Below are positions 36,401 through 45,429 of a DNA stretch of 64,000 nt, piece by piece (the first letter of the stretch is position 1; each line of letters opens with the position of its first letter). A program made the position numbers and the translations under genes. Origin of the DNA: Owenia fusiformis (lineage: Eukaryota > Annelida > Polychaeta > Sabellida > Oweniidae); contig CAIIXF020000001.1 in the NCBI GenBank assembly GCA_903813345.2, positions 17,815,915 through 17,879,914 of the forward strand, read 5' to 3'. The notes beneath the pieces were generated by a model. It was not told the DNA's origin and ran no database searches. It was given only the letters and a program-made list of their open reading frames with translations.

Positions 36401-39400
36401 TCGTTCCATGAATGAACTATTTGCCTGTTTTCTTGCACTATTGATCTCGCTATAAGCACATATACAGTGTATAATATATATAATATACCATTTGTGTTCT
36501 GGGAGACTCCTCTATGATATTGATAGACATATTGATATTTCCAATGAATATTATTCATATCAGAACAATAAGGGGGGGGGGGGGCGTCATTTACTAGTCA
36601 AATCAGACTGCCCCGACCTCTTTCTGGAGAACTATTGAATCAGTAGAACACCTAACAATAGCCATCAAAAGATGCTTGATACTCATGAATTTTGGTAAAA
36701 AATGTTGAATAATGTTACTAGATTTGATCTTCCAATGAAACAAATAGGAAGTTTGATCAAGCTGAAATTTTTAATTAAGATGGCTTGGACAAAACAAACG
36801 AACAGCAAACTAATTGAATATTTACATATCTGAGCCACAGGCTTCAACTTGTAGGTCAGGAGAAGAGGGGTCATATCAAATATCGTCTAGTTTAATTCAT
36901 TAACTTTGTGGTTTTCACCTATAAACTTTACATCAGATAAATAAGTGATTGAACTATGCTCAGTAAAAGTTTGGTACATTTTAGAAGAAAAATAAAGGTT
37001 TTGCGTTCAATTAACAAATGTTCCAATTTTTTTGGATCACCCTGTATATAGGTTTTCATGTGATAAGGGCATTATCACATGATGGAGAGTGTGATACATC
37101 AAATATCACCTCTTGGAAAAATATCGCACTTTGTTTTCCTTGAGCTGATAATTCAATATTTCACACTCTCCCTCATATAATAATGCTATTATATTTGATA
37201 AACTATTTGCATAAGATTCAATGTCATTTTTTTTTATCATACTATATATTTTTGTCTGTTATCAGTAAAGAAAGCCATATGGTCTGATATAAGGTATGTT
37301 TGCTTTTTGATGGGGAATTGGGTCAAATTTTTATCTTAGTTAAAAGTTTTATATTTCATTCTTAGGTGTAGTCAGAAGATCTTCAATTTTATCTGCTTTT
37401 ATCTTTCAAGAGCCCAATTCGCTATAATTTAGACATCTCTTCAAAACATGTACTACATTGAAGATCACAAATATTGTACTGTCTTTTTGATTTTGCCTTT
37501 GATACTCCTAAATGGTTACTCAAATGCTTGAATTGGTAGAAATTCTAATATGCTGTATTCTCTCTAATGGGCGCACAGTGCGGTTTCCAAATTGAAATTT
37601 AAAAGGGTATGGTAATTAGAGATTCTCGTAAGTGCACATACAAAAGAAATATTGCTGATAGCCTCTTTAGTTGTTATCACTTACATGTAGGTTTACATTC
37701 TCCTGTATTTCTTTCTCTGCATTAAATATAATCATCAATCAATATCTTGTTGTCTAAATAATTGAAACTATCTAAAACACGGGTTATACTGCAACGATAG
37801 ACATATAACCTACCTTATACAAACTAGTCAAAATCTAGGCCAACATTCACATCACCACAATAAACCATTCTTCAAAAGAGAGCAGAAAGATCATACATGT
37901 ATTAAAGAACCAAACAATCTCACGCCAACCTAAATGCATTTAATTTTTCTGTGTGCTCACTAGAGAGAATCCAGTCCCAGTCTTAAATTTTCTGCAAATC
38001 AAGGGTAGAGTAAATGGCTTAAAATATTTTTCAAATGTTCATTTAAGTTTTCCAATCCATTGTCCAATTGACCTACGGGGGAGGGGGTACTCCAATATAT
38101 CGGCTTTATTGGGACGAGCCGCTAAAGTGGGTCACTTTTTCAGCAATAAATCCCTACATGTGAGTCCCATTTTGAAGAAGAACACCTAGATATGTGTCCT
38201 ATTTTGATGAAAAAATCCCTAGATTGGGCATGGGTATACTTTTAAAAAATCAACAGAAGTGAGTCTTATTTTTTTTAAATTACCTCAAAGTGGGTCTACT
38301 ACTAAGAAAAACCCTAGATGTGGGTCCAATGTTAGAGAAAAAATCTCTAGATTTGGGTAGATATTGAATTGAATATATATATATCTCAGCGGCACCCTCT
38401 TATACAAAAGGTTGACTAGTGCCCCCCCCCCTTCCCTCCCCTGGGAGTTGACCAAATCTGCAAATGTTTGATGAATATGCTACTTTTTCTTTAAAATAGC
38501 TTGTTGGACATGTTATATATTAATATATTTGATTTTTTCATCAGTTTACCTTAATTATCCAAACGAATGAAGTTTGGTAGGAATATTAAGACCAAAAACT
38601 AGAAAAATACTTAGCAACTACACTTCTGCAATGATTTAAATTCCACTTAACCTATCTTAAATGTCTGTGTATTGTATGTTTTATTATAAATTTTGTATGT
38701 TGTATCAGACATTGGCCATTCTGGCTGGTAGCAGCACCCTATGCCATAGCTGGAGGCGTGTACAACTGCTGGAGCTCAGTGATAGATGTAAACTTAAAGC
38801 CACTGGGCATCAAACAGGTAGGCTACCAATAAATGAACAAATGCCTCATGTAAAAACATGGTGAACTCGTCAATTCCAAGTATGTTAATTTCAGTTGCTC
38901 GGGGAGGCTCCCATAATAGCGTGAAAAGCATGATATCTAATGGGAGAGATTAAATTTGGTACAATTCTTATAAGAATGCCTCTGTTCCACAAGATTTAAA
39001 TTTTGTTCTGATAAATAACAAAAAGAGAATCAGTGGTTCGATTACAAAATATTGCTGAATTTTAATGAAATGCAACCAAATTATCAATGGTTGAAATACA
39101 TATTGTTACATGTAACACAATGGTTGATGTGATGGTTGTTGATGGTTTGAATCCAAACATTAAAGCTTGTTTTTTTCTTGAGTGCATACTGTAGGAATCA
39201 TATTCTCTGAGTTACATTTACTCATATTTCAATGTAACACTACAGGAAAGATCACAAGGACAGACTAAGAATATTAAAAATTCATACCTGTGAACTAATT
39301 TACTGTAAATTGCTTTAATTTGATGCTATTTAATTTTGGTGGATTGGGCAAATTTTGGTTGCTATTTAATAAGGCTTATCGGGCCATCATCAATTGTATT

Positions 39401-42289
39401 ATTCACTTTACAACTCCCCACCAATAACGCATTTTATCTCTCGGTATCAGATTGTTGTATCTAAACCAGCAGGATTCTGTAGGTCTTTGGAAATAGTTTA
39501 AAATTGACATTTTATCCATAATCCAGTCAAGATTTCACCAACATTTTTATCGTGCAATGTGACACATGATAAAGGTACGGGGCGAAAATCCCTAGGAATT
39601 TCATTTTATAAAAATTGCCGGAGACTTAATTTGGTAGTTTTTATAGATCAGCCAAATCCACCAAATTATAAGCACCCGTCAAATTAAAGCAATTTTATGA
39701 TTTACAGTATTTGATGGGAAGGTTTACACATTTATATGGATTTACGCCCTAACAGCAGCCACTATCAATATCTTCACAATTTTTTGCAGTTTTAAGATTT
39801 TAATTCTTACCAAAGTAATTAGTATTAGTGTGATTGTTAACATTTCTCCCAAGTTACTTCTGCTGACCCCATGGGAAAATAATGGGGGGTGAAATAAAAA
39901 TCAATGATTGCCACTCAGCTTAGATCTGATTTTTGTCAAAATGTCTTAATAGGCAAATGCATGTATGTATTTCATTGTTTTGACAGAGTGCAACCTGATA
40001 ACTTTAATACTGGGGGATCACTAGAATATATGTGTCATGGAATAATAATTTTAAAAAATGACAATGATACAGTATATGTATGTCTTTCAGACGGAGGCTG
40101 GCTGGATCGGCTTCTATGCAACAATGGCAGGGAGTGCTGTGTCCCTTTGTGTGGCCAGGTAAATATTGCCATGTATGCTCAATACATATACACCATTCAT
40201 TCATTATTCTTACAACACTTTGGCTATAAGCAAAAAATCAGCAACTTTCCATACTAAAGAAAGAAGCCTTTGATATGAATATTTATGGTGTATTTTTGTT
40301 TTTTCAGATTTGCAGATGTGTTTTCCGGTCGCATGAAGACACTGTTGATCTGCCTGTATTTCTGCGCTGTTGGAGCCATGGCCTGGTTCCTTCTGCTATG
40401 CAATCAGTACATTCCATTCAACACACGTGAGGAACAACTTGTATTTTATTTGTAGTAATATAATATCATTATTGCTAGAGTCATTGTACTTAGTCGTAAT
40501 CTATTCTGAGACAAGAAATATTTCACTCTATGCAGGGCAATACTTAATAAATAAAAAAAAATCACAGTACATGGGTTTGAAAAAAATGTTCAAGTAGATT
40601 TCAGGTAAGTGTTAAGAATTCTGCTTAATTATAATTTGGCTACAAAACAAATATTTTTTCCACAACACACATTATCATCGTCCCCATAGAGCAAGTTATT
40701 GAATTACAGTAAATACATACATGTATTGAAGCTCACCATGTAACTTTGATTCCAGCATCTTTGTACATATCTACAATCATGGTGGGTGTGTTTATAATGG
40801 CGGCCACTCCTTTGTTTTATGAGCTGTGTTGTGAATTGAGTTACCCTATAGCTGAGGGGATCACTAACCTATTCCTCACCATGTTGAATAATGTCACTGG
40901 ACTCATATTTCTACTAGTCTTTATGATTCCACATGTTGGTAAGTGTAAGCATGTACTATATATCACTTGATACTTAATACAGTGTATACTTTAAATTGCT
41001 TTAATTTGGCACTATTTGATTTGGCAGATTCGGGCAAATTTTGAAATTTTGGCTGCTATTTAATTTGGCATATTGACCATCATCAACCGTATTATTCACT
41101 TCACAGCTCACCATCAATAATGCAATTTTATCTTTCCTGTTATCAGGTTGCTCTATCTAAACCGACAGGGACTCTGTAGATCTTCGGAAAATTGACATAT
41201 AATGATCAATGTTTCAATCAAGATTTTCACCAAAGTTTTATCATGCAAGGTAACTCAAAGAAAATGCACTGGACAGAGACTTAATTTAGCCAAATTGAAA
41301 CAGCTGTCAAATTAAAGCAATGTACAGTATTTGGTCTTGCAAGTAGTCCTTGTATTAATACTCCCTTTTGTTTCTCTTCTTCATACTGAAGTCTCATAGG
41401 GTATATTAAGGAACTTGCAAAATACTTTGTGTAGCTACAATAGCACTGTATAGCTTTCTAGTAGGGGTGAGACGACAACCCGATGAGTCGAGGACTCGCG
41501 GGTTTGGGGCTTCGAGTCGAGTCGAATTGAGTCGAAGTTGATGAATCGAATCATTTTCGAGTTGAGAAAAAAATTCGAAAAAATAAAAAAATTCAGAAAA
41601 ATACTGTCAATATGCATGTTTTTACTCGATATTGCGTTGAATATATAAGTTTCAATGACTTGGATATGCTTGTATTAAATTATTATATTGTATGTACACA
41701 TAAATGAAAGAATATATGTAATAAAATCAGAATAAACTTACGACGAATTGTGTTTGTTTATATTTCCGGCTTTCCACCATTGACGCATTAAAAATACGAA
41801 CGGTCAAAAGCGATGTTGTTCGCACTTCGCGCGCCTCGAAACGGATTCGAAACTCGAATCGTCATTTTCTGACTCGATTCGGATTCGACTCGAATCGGAT
41901 TTTTTCGACTCGTCTCACCCCTACTTTCTAGTATAATTATTTTTATTCAATCTAACCAAAAGTCATATAGTAAATCCTGCAACGTGTAAGGGACACCTCT
42001 GTAAGTGGAATACTTCATGTCAGTGAACCTCTGTCGGTCAATAGAACACCTCCAGAGTGGACCACTATTTTGAGCTATCAAATCGTTTCACTTCATGCAT
42101 TACTCTATTCCACTATTGTTATTCCATTTTTTTTCAGGGACAATGTGGATGAACTGGTTCATGATAGGGTCAATCATAGTATGCTTACCAATACTGTTTA
42201 TCATGAAGGAGAAATACAGCAGGCTGGACATTGATGAACAAAGGGTTGCACCTCCTGAGAAAGGACCAGATGAAAATATTTTAAATTAA
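21484..42289 (+). CDS. SLC49A4: SLC49A4 (DIRC2)-like lysosomal MFS transporter with five alternative third exons
   Basis: A 5' UTR/start exon begins at 21444 (CAG acceptor), with an in-frame TAA directly before the ATG. Coding exons: 21484-21814, 22556-22646, one of five alternatives (23001-23158, 23395-23558, 24263-24426, 24789-24955, 25394-25560), 26906-26963, 27332-27357, 27724-27777, 28471-28600, 38709-38817, 40091-40158, 40308-40426, 40756-40938, 42138-42289. All phases fit, giving about 494 aa (human DIRC2 478 as I recall it). Family signatures: acidic dileucine EKRPLL (11-16) for lysosomal sorting; RRWYILLLFSFLTFTQG in TM1; WNTFGPI; WFPPHERTTATAI; YFPAKPPSPPS before the central loop; and the second half from FWLVAAPYAIAGGVYNCWS through FADVFSGRMK. 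Human SLC49A4 is reported as a proton-coupled lysosomal pyridoxine exporter; the substrate here is inferred. The 10.1-kb intron 28601-38708 hosts another gene. Confidence 0.93.
23001..23158 (+). CDS. SLC49A4: SLC49A4-like alternative exon 3a (most divergent)
   Basis: 158 bases, entered in phase 2 and left in phase 1 like its four sisters. After the split Trp it reads TMNIGAILNGLAGP, then MGGPP and TWFPSYQRTTATAI. It lacks the LIH start and has SYQR where the others have PHER. The acceptor (TACAATATAG) has a poor pyrimidine tract and the donor is GTAATC. The frame is fully open, so it may be a working, weakly spliced variant or a decaying one. Confidence 0.7.
23395..23558 (+). CDS. SLC49A4: SLC49A4-like alternative exon 3b
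   Basis: 164 bases, acceptor TTTAG, donor GTACAC. Reads (W)LIHVGHFLNGLGGP, MGGPP, HWFPPHERITATAI, then a glycine-rich helix and FIIG. Phase identical to the other alternatives. It encodes the TM4 region to the start of TM5. Confidence 0.88.
24263..24426 (+). CDS. SLC49A4: SLC49A4-like alternative exon 3c
   Basis: 164 bases, acceptor GTTATAG, donor GTGGGT. Reads (W)LIHLGQILNGLTGP, MGGPP, VWFPPHERVTATAI and FIIG. Differences from the other copies concentrate in the helix after TATAI, while the GP..GGPP and WFPPHER core is kept, which suggests selection rather than decay. Confidence 0.88.
24548..24650 (+). repeat. tRNA-like sequence, probable tRNA-derived SINE remnant
   Basis: TTGAGTTAGCCGAGCGGTC resembles the 5' part and A box of a tRNA-Leu/Ser gene (A box TAGCCGAGCGG). 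GAGTTCAAGAT about 55-60 bases later resembles a degraded B box (GGTTCGANTCC). I cannot fold a full cloverleaf. It lies in the intron between alternative exons 3c and 3d. Confidence 0.45.
24789..24955 (+). CDS. SLC49A4: SLC49A4-like alternative exon 3d
   Basis: 167 bases, acceptor TTTATAG, donor GTTAGT. Reads (W)LIHLGHILNGLPGP, CQGGPP, VWFPPHERTTATAI, GLGVGSS and FVIG. One codon longer than 3b and 3c, in the glycine-rich helix. Confidence 0.88.
25394..25560 (+). CDS. SLC49A4: SLC49A4-like alternative exon 3e
   Basis: 167 bases, acceptor TTCATAG, donor GTAGGT (closest of the five to the donor consensus). Reads (W)LINLGHALNGFAGP, MGAPP, TWFPPHERTTATAI and FVIG. Last of the array; 1.35 kb of intron separates it from the constant exon at 26906. 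Confidence 0.88.
26257..26296. promoter_or_regulatory. Intronic CRE plus two STAT-type palindromes
   Basis: TGACGTCA (26257-26264) is followed by two exact TTCCCGGAA palindromes (26270-26278 and 26288-26296), spaced 18 bases apart. TTCNNNGAA is the STAT/GAS core; CCGGAAGT also fits an ETS site. The cluster lies between alternative exon 3e and the next constant exon. Enhancer or internal-promoter function is inferred. Confidence 0.35.
28022..28367 (+). mobile_element. MITE with ACAGGGTGYCYC ends
   Basis: Left end ACAGGGTGCCTCGAAAATATG; the complement of the right end reads ACAGGGTGTCCCAAAAGTATG. About 20 bp of imperfect TIR on a 346-bp element with a G run near the right end. Termini of this kind occur in mariner-like elements (inference). 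Intronic in the SLC49A4-like gene. Confidence 0.7.
28921..29032. repeat. Perfect 29-bp inverted repeat (hairpin)
   Basis: The 29 bases at 28921-28949 (starting GTTATGTCACTATGACGTG) are exactly complementary to 29004-29032, with a 54-base spacer that is itself partly self-complementary (CCTATATTGGG / CCAAATATAG). It is likely a foldback MITE core. A CRE-like TGACGTCACGTCA lies about 60 bases to the left. Confidence 0.8.
30449..31474 (+). CDS. Golgi carbohydrate 6-O-sulfotransferase, intronless, 341 aa
   Basis: A type II membrane protein: short basic N-terminus, one hydrophobic anchor (about residues 10-29), a stem, and a lumenal PAPS-dependent sulfotransferase domain. 5'-phosphosulfate loop YWRSGSTF (71-78), then the family's HPDVFYMYEPL; 3'-phosphate site RDPRGVLNSR (195-204) after KAIKVIR; C-terminal SPFGTKRNSKKVSNKW block. 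These belong to the Gal/GalNAc/GlcNAc 6-O-sulfotransferase group (the CHST1/2/3/4/5/6/7 relatives), which sulfate glycan chains in the Golgi. The acceptor sugar cannot be assigned. The single exon is nested, same strand, in the 10.1-kb intron of the SLC49A4-like gene. A CDCSKHCDHP cluster after the first motif is likely disulfide-bonded. Retroposition or the family's commonly single-exon coding layout both explain the lack of introns. Confidence 0.93.
   Translation: MGRWKKRQCGLISLALFTNAIFMIYVISYTSRTTEIYSTFTNDGHCSTKGLAKLPDSTNRRNITKIVIFTYWRSGSTFVSELFSQHPDVFYMYEPLRACDCSKHCDHPKDNTIIQNAYIKDILNCDFDNNDFLSRLKDHKEFKWEVTFRGVDDFESIPHQCASKKIKAIKVIRAESLERVAGVLGSDTALFFLTRDPRGVLNSRKQFPYIYMNMAGKVRDMNELCKKHLANYEFLQGLTRKSASQLRNMPLIKLIQYEHIAHDPLGNAKELYEFINIPFHDGVADWIKKNTVSGRDSSPFGTKRNSKKVSNKWQNELTKREMHMVHSINDCARVIEFLGKR
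31810..31815 (+). terminator. Polyadenylation signal for the nested sulfotransferase
   Basis: AATAAA lies 336 bases after the stop codon at 31474, before the foldback element that starts near 32070. If used inside the host intron, it would end the nested transcript. Confidence 0.45.
33385..33645 (+). pseudogene. Coding-like fragment in the left foldback arm
   Basis: Reads a repeated KQFDEWCADQ-type peptide (LKQFDEWCADQVPKQFDEC). The matching arm at 35922-35707 (minus) reads a near-identical peptide, and 34030-34080 holds another copy. I do not recognise the family. Both arms carry it, so it was present before the inverted duplication. Confidence 0.4.
33660..33845 (+). mobile_element. 186-bp MITE inserted in the left foldback arm
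   Basis: Begins CAGGGGTTTCAATAA and ends with its complement TTATTGAAACCCCTG. Flanked by GTTGTT on both sides (33654-33659, 33846-33851). The right arm of the surrounding palindrome has no counterpart, so this inserted after the palindrome formed. Confidence 0.88.
34843..35151 (-). pseudogene. Cys-rich coding fragment in the right foldback arm
   Basis: An open frame of about 100 codons ends in a Cys/Lys-rich cluster, KCSCKQQCSTKRCKCFF, similar in style to CXC-type zinc-binding repeats seen in genes carried by repeats (inference). The left arm has lost about 210 bases of the corresponding segment (near 34390), so only one arm keeps this frame. Confidence 0.35.
37070..37185. repeat. Imperfect inverted repeat
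   Basis: GATGGAGAGTGTGATAC near 37082 is complementary, with mismatches, to AATATTTCACACTCTCCCTC near 37153, with GCATTAT words at both outer edges. A short foldback repeat just outside the 5-kb palindrome. Confidence 0.6.
38074..38440 (+). repeat. G/C-run-flanked repeat with degenerate tandem units
   Basis: Left end GGGGGAGGGGGTACT; right end AGTGCCCCCCCCCTTCCC. The interior (about 38120-38360) has five or six degenerate units of about 40-45 bases, each containing AAATCCCTAGAT..GGGT-type words. The roughly complementary ends suggest a MITE with internal minisatellite. Confidence 0.6.
39301..39709 (+). mobile_element. MITE with TACTGTAAATTGCTTTAATTTG ends, copy 1
   Basis: Left end TACTGTAAATTGCTTTAATT; right end CAAATTAAAGCAATTT then TTTACAGTA. 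About 20 bp of imperfect TIR. A second, shorter copy lies at 40985-41329, in a later intron of the same gene. Confidence 0.75.
40985..41329 (+). mobile_element. MITE with TAAATTGCTTTAATTTG ends, copy 2
   Basis: Same orientation and order of blocks as 39301-39709, including CATCATCAAYYGTATTATTCAC and TCTAAACC. It is shorter and more diverged, ending CAAATTAAAGCAATGTACAGTA. Confidence 0.75.
41462..41923 (+). mobile_element. hAT-type MITE with perfect 8-bp target duplication
   Basis: TIR TAGGGGTGAGACGA at the left and its exact complement TCGTCTCACCCCTA at the right, flanked by CTTTCTAG on both sides (41454-41461, 41924-41931). 462 bp. The interior is unusually CpG-rich, with many GAGTCGA/TCGAATC words. 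An 8-bp duplication with a TAGGGGTG terminus is typical of the hAT superfamily. No coding capacity. It lies in the last intron of the SLC49A4-like gene. Confidence 0.92.
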
Positions 42290-42608
42290 AGAAACTGTGA
42301 TATTACAAGATACAAATTGAATGTAGAAATTCACCAGTGAGATTTTATACTATAATGATAATTAAGCTCAAAATGTGCAGGAAACATTGTCTTAATTTCT
42401 TATATTTACAAACATTAGAATATATCATGTGCAATATCCATGTATTTGACGTCAAAGAACATGCAAAAGACCAAGAATATACTTTTTTTAGAGATATTGA
42501 ATGAAAATGAAATGCATGTAATCTTACGAATAATATAGAAACACTGGTAACATTAGGGTTTGTAGATTATTGTTTTTGTACCCTGTTAATTCTTAGGGTA
42601 ATAGTACA

Positions 42609-42716
42609 ATAACGTCATTTTGAAGGGCAATATAATTAAATATTGGACCGAAATGACATTATTTATCGGCCCTCAGTCCAATATTTCACTATATTGCCCT
42701 TCGAAATGACATTATT
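42609..42716. repeat. Foldback repeat in the SLC49A4-like 3' UTR
   Basis: Arms around GAAGGGCAATATA and AAATATTGGAC pair with TATATTGCCCTTC and GTCCAATATTT, flanked by ACGTCATTTT / AAATGACATT. It lies about 320 bases after the stop codon, so a transcript would carry a long hairpin. Confidence 0.75.
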
Positions 42717-43012
42717 AGTGTTATCATGGGCTTTCAATTAGAAGGGTATGCAACTCTGTGTAATAACATGAGACCTTCAAAATGAGCAATGCCATGCTTC
42801 CCTTTTATGCGTAATATTTCAAAAGTATAACATATAATAAATGTTATATGTTTTAGTATTATTTTGATTAAAAATCAATTTTCAAAAGGATTAAAGCATA
42901 AAATATATTCAATCTCATGTAAAAGTAAACAAAAAAGACCAATAAGAATAAGAGGTATCAAGATGTTCTCTTCGAGTATTGCATTGTGGGTAATTATTCA
43001 AGACCACATTCC

Positions 43013-43018
43013 AATAAA
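43013..43018 (+). terminator. Candidate polyadenylation signal for the SLC49A4-like gene
   Basis: AATAAA about 720 bases after the stop codon. Several other A/T-rich variants lie between 42800 and 43090, so the choice is uncertain. Confidence 0.35.
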
Positions 43019-43689
43019 AACATAATTTGTGGGAGAATGTTCACTTTCTGTATTGTCATAATTATGATGAATTCCATTTTTTATTAAATTATCAACATAT
43101 ATGTAGATAATCATGTTTTTATTTTTGAGTTATTTCTCTTAATCATCCATAAAAAGTACAAAAATAAGATTTTCTTGGAATGTGTAGATTCGCCAATTTT
43201 GAAAACCCAAACAAAGGCAATACTTATGTATGAAATATGGGAAGTTGCCTACCCTTCTAGTTGAAAGCCAATGTAGCCTCGTTAATGACCAGGACTGAAA
43301 CAGCAAGAAAATGCATTCTTGACCGGCAATATTGACCTCCACTATGACGTCACATATTGCTCAGGTCAATATAGTAAAATGAATGCCTTCTAAAGTCTAG
43401 CACTAAAACCCCTAGAACTGGCCCGGCAAGGTGGTAATAATTGATTATATTTCATGCTTTTCATATTTGAAAAGGTTTGTAGATTTATAAGCAAGGATTT
43501 AAGCTCATTGCATTGTGGATGATTTATTCCAGTAATGTGTTGATTTCAGACCTATGCATGAGTGTAGCAGCACAAATGCAGTCTAGGAAACTAAGCATGA
43601 GTGGATTAAATCATCAACAGTCCTGTGCATAATTTCTTTTCACACATTGCAATTGATTTTATATTATCACTGAAAATAATGATTTTTTG

Positions 43690-45312
43690 CAAGGAAATCT
43701 ATGCTTCCTAAGTGACATCAATACATTCAAGTAGATTTCATGTTAAAGGATTGGGTGAAATACATATTTAAGTGAAAACCACCAGAATGTACAGCCTCAG
43801 GAAATGGGTTGGGTGGGAGGGTAACTTTTTTTTCAATCATTTCCCAATTTCATGATATTTCATCCAAATTTCATGATATGTAAACTATTATCCATTCCAT
43901 TCGCTAATGACTACCTCCCTCGAATTCCCTATTTAGAATAAACATTCACTCTACTCAATAATATAGATGTCACTTAGGAAATCTATGTTTCCTAAGTGAC
44001 ATCCATACATTCAAGTAGATTTCATGTTAAAGGATTGGGTGAAATACACATTTAATTTTACCCTTTACGGTGTATTTACATCCTGAATAATGTGATTTGT
44101 TAATTTTTACTACTCCCAATCCTCAAATCTTTAATAAAAAATTAACAAAAAAAAACTAACGTGGACATCGGATTTGAGAGCAATCTCTCCCAGTAGTTCT
44201 AGTAGATGGTTTTCCATGATGTAATTATGAAGCTAATAAAACCTAAAATTAACCTCATATCAATGTTTTTCATGAATTACCGGTGGGGAAAAATCAGTCC
44301 CCTAACATGAGTAATTAACCTCAATTGCCAATTACCTCCTACTGTGGAGAGACAACTCTCACATCCGAAGTCCACGTGGTTAAAACCACTAAGAGATCAG
44401 TGCTCCCGGACTTTAGATGTAAAGAGAAGCCAATTGTTTATCAGACTTCACTAGTTTCAAATGTTACAAACTCAAGTCATTTTCAAATTAGTTTACAAGA
44501 GGGTACATGGAATTAAACCATTACATAACCAATCACTTGCATATGTTATCCAGTCATGTCAAAACAATTCAACCTACTTTCTATTGAGTAAACCCCAGTT
44601 TTCATTCAATTGCCAATTACCAGATTATACCTGAGTGTCATTATTTTCGTCACACTGTATTATAACGTACTGTATAATGACCTCTAATTTTACTGTGTTA
44701 TTAACACGTTGAATTTCCAGTGTTCATTATAAGGCCATGTTATCAAGATTTTTCATGTCATCAATGTTCTATTTTTCTTTGTTTCTGTCAAATATTTGCC
44801 TCTCAGAAAACTTCTCTTATATTGTCTCATAGTTATATTTAATAGCCCCTTGCTCTGGCATATATCTCTGTATCTCTAGGCTCTCAAGGCCTTTTATTCA
44901 TTACCCCTCATGGTTCATATTTTTTGCCCCCTGCTTGCGCATATATTTTCAGGCCCTTGGAGCCTTTTATTTTAGCCCCTTGCTCGGGCATTTATAATCT
45001 AGGCCCTCAAAGCCTTTTGTTTTAGCCCCTTGCTCGGGCATTTATATCTAGGCCCTCAAAGCCTTTTATTTTTAGCCCCTTGCTCGGGCATTTATATCTC
45101 TAGGCCCTCAAAGCCTTTTATTTTAGCCCCTTGCTTGCATTGTATCTCTAGGCCCTCAAAGCCTTTTATTTTAGCCCCTTGCTCGGGCGCCCCTTGCTCG
45201 GGCATGTAAATCAAAATATGCTTACCACTGCTGAATGTACGTCTTGCCACTTCGAATTCCCTATTTAGAATAAACATTCACTCTACTCAATAATATAGAT
45301 GTCACTTAGGAA
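43690..45312 (+). repeat. Direct repeats bracketing a minisatellite
   Basis: Two direct pairs. (a) TTCCTAAGTGACATC and the following ~70 bases at about 43704-43772, repeated at about 43987-44056. (b) A ~63-base block starting CGAATTCCCTATTTAGAA at about 43921, repeated at about 45250-45312. The minisatellite at 44845-45210 lies between the members of pair (b). Confidence 0.75.
44845..45210 (+). repeat. Minisatellite, unit about 50 bp, about seven units
   Basis: Repeated unit contains TAGCCCCTTGCTCGGGCAT and AGGCCCTCAAAGCCTTTTA. Units are nearly identical in the centre and degenerate at the left, and the last unit is truncated and fused. Intergenic, between the converging SLC49A4-like and LMBRD1 genes. 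Confidence 0.88.
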
Positions 45313-45429
45313 ATGTCTGCAAAGCTAGGTCAACACTAACATCAATTTCATGACCTAGACATTCATTCAACACTAACCATTGGACGTGCATGAGTGGATG
45401 GCTTGTTATTCCCAATGATACTCTTTATA

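Larger units (their letters stand above)
32070..37050. mobile_element. 5-kb foldback (palindromic) element
   Basis: The outermost 150 bases match in inverted orientation: ACAGGATGGTCCAAAAAATT at 32073 against the complement of 37045, reading ACAGGGTGATCCAAAAAAATT. Inner blocks also pair: 32590-33060 with 35985-36455, 33290-33540 with 35720-35955, 33890-34390 with 35230-35690, and 34390-34490 with 34905-35000. By eye the blocks are mostly above 85-90% identical. The loop is about 34500-34850. Arms contain degraded coding-like fragments. The termini resemble mariner-type TIRs (inference). Entirely within the intron 28601-38708. Confidence 0.85.

Noticed and set aside
44845-45210. CRISPR-like array
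   Set aside because: Units are adjacent with no unique spacers, and the DNA is eukaryotic; it is a minisatellite.
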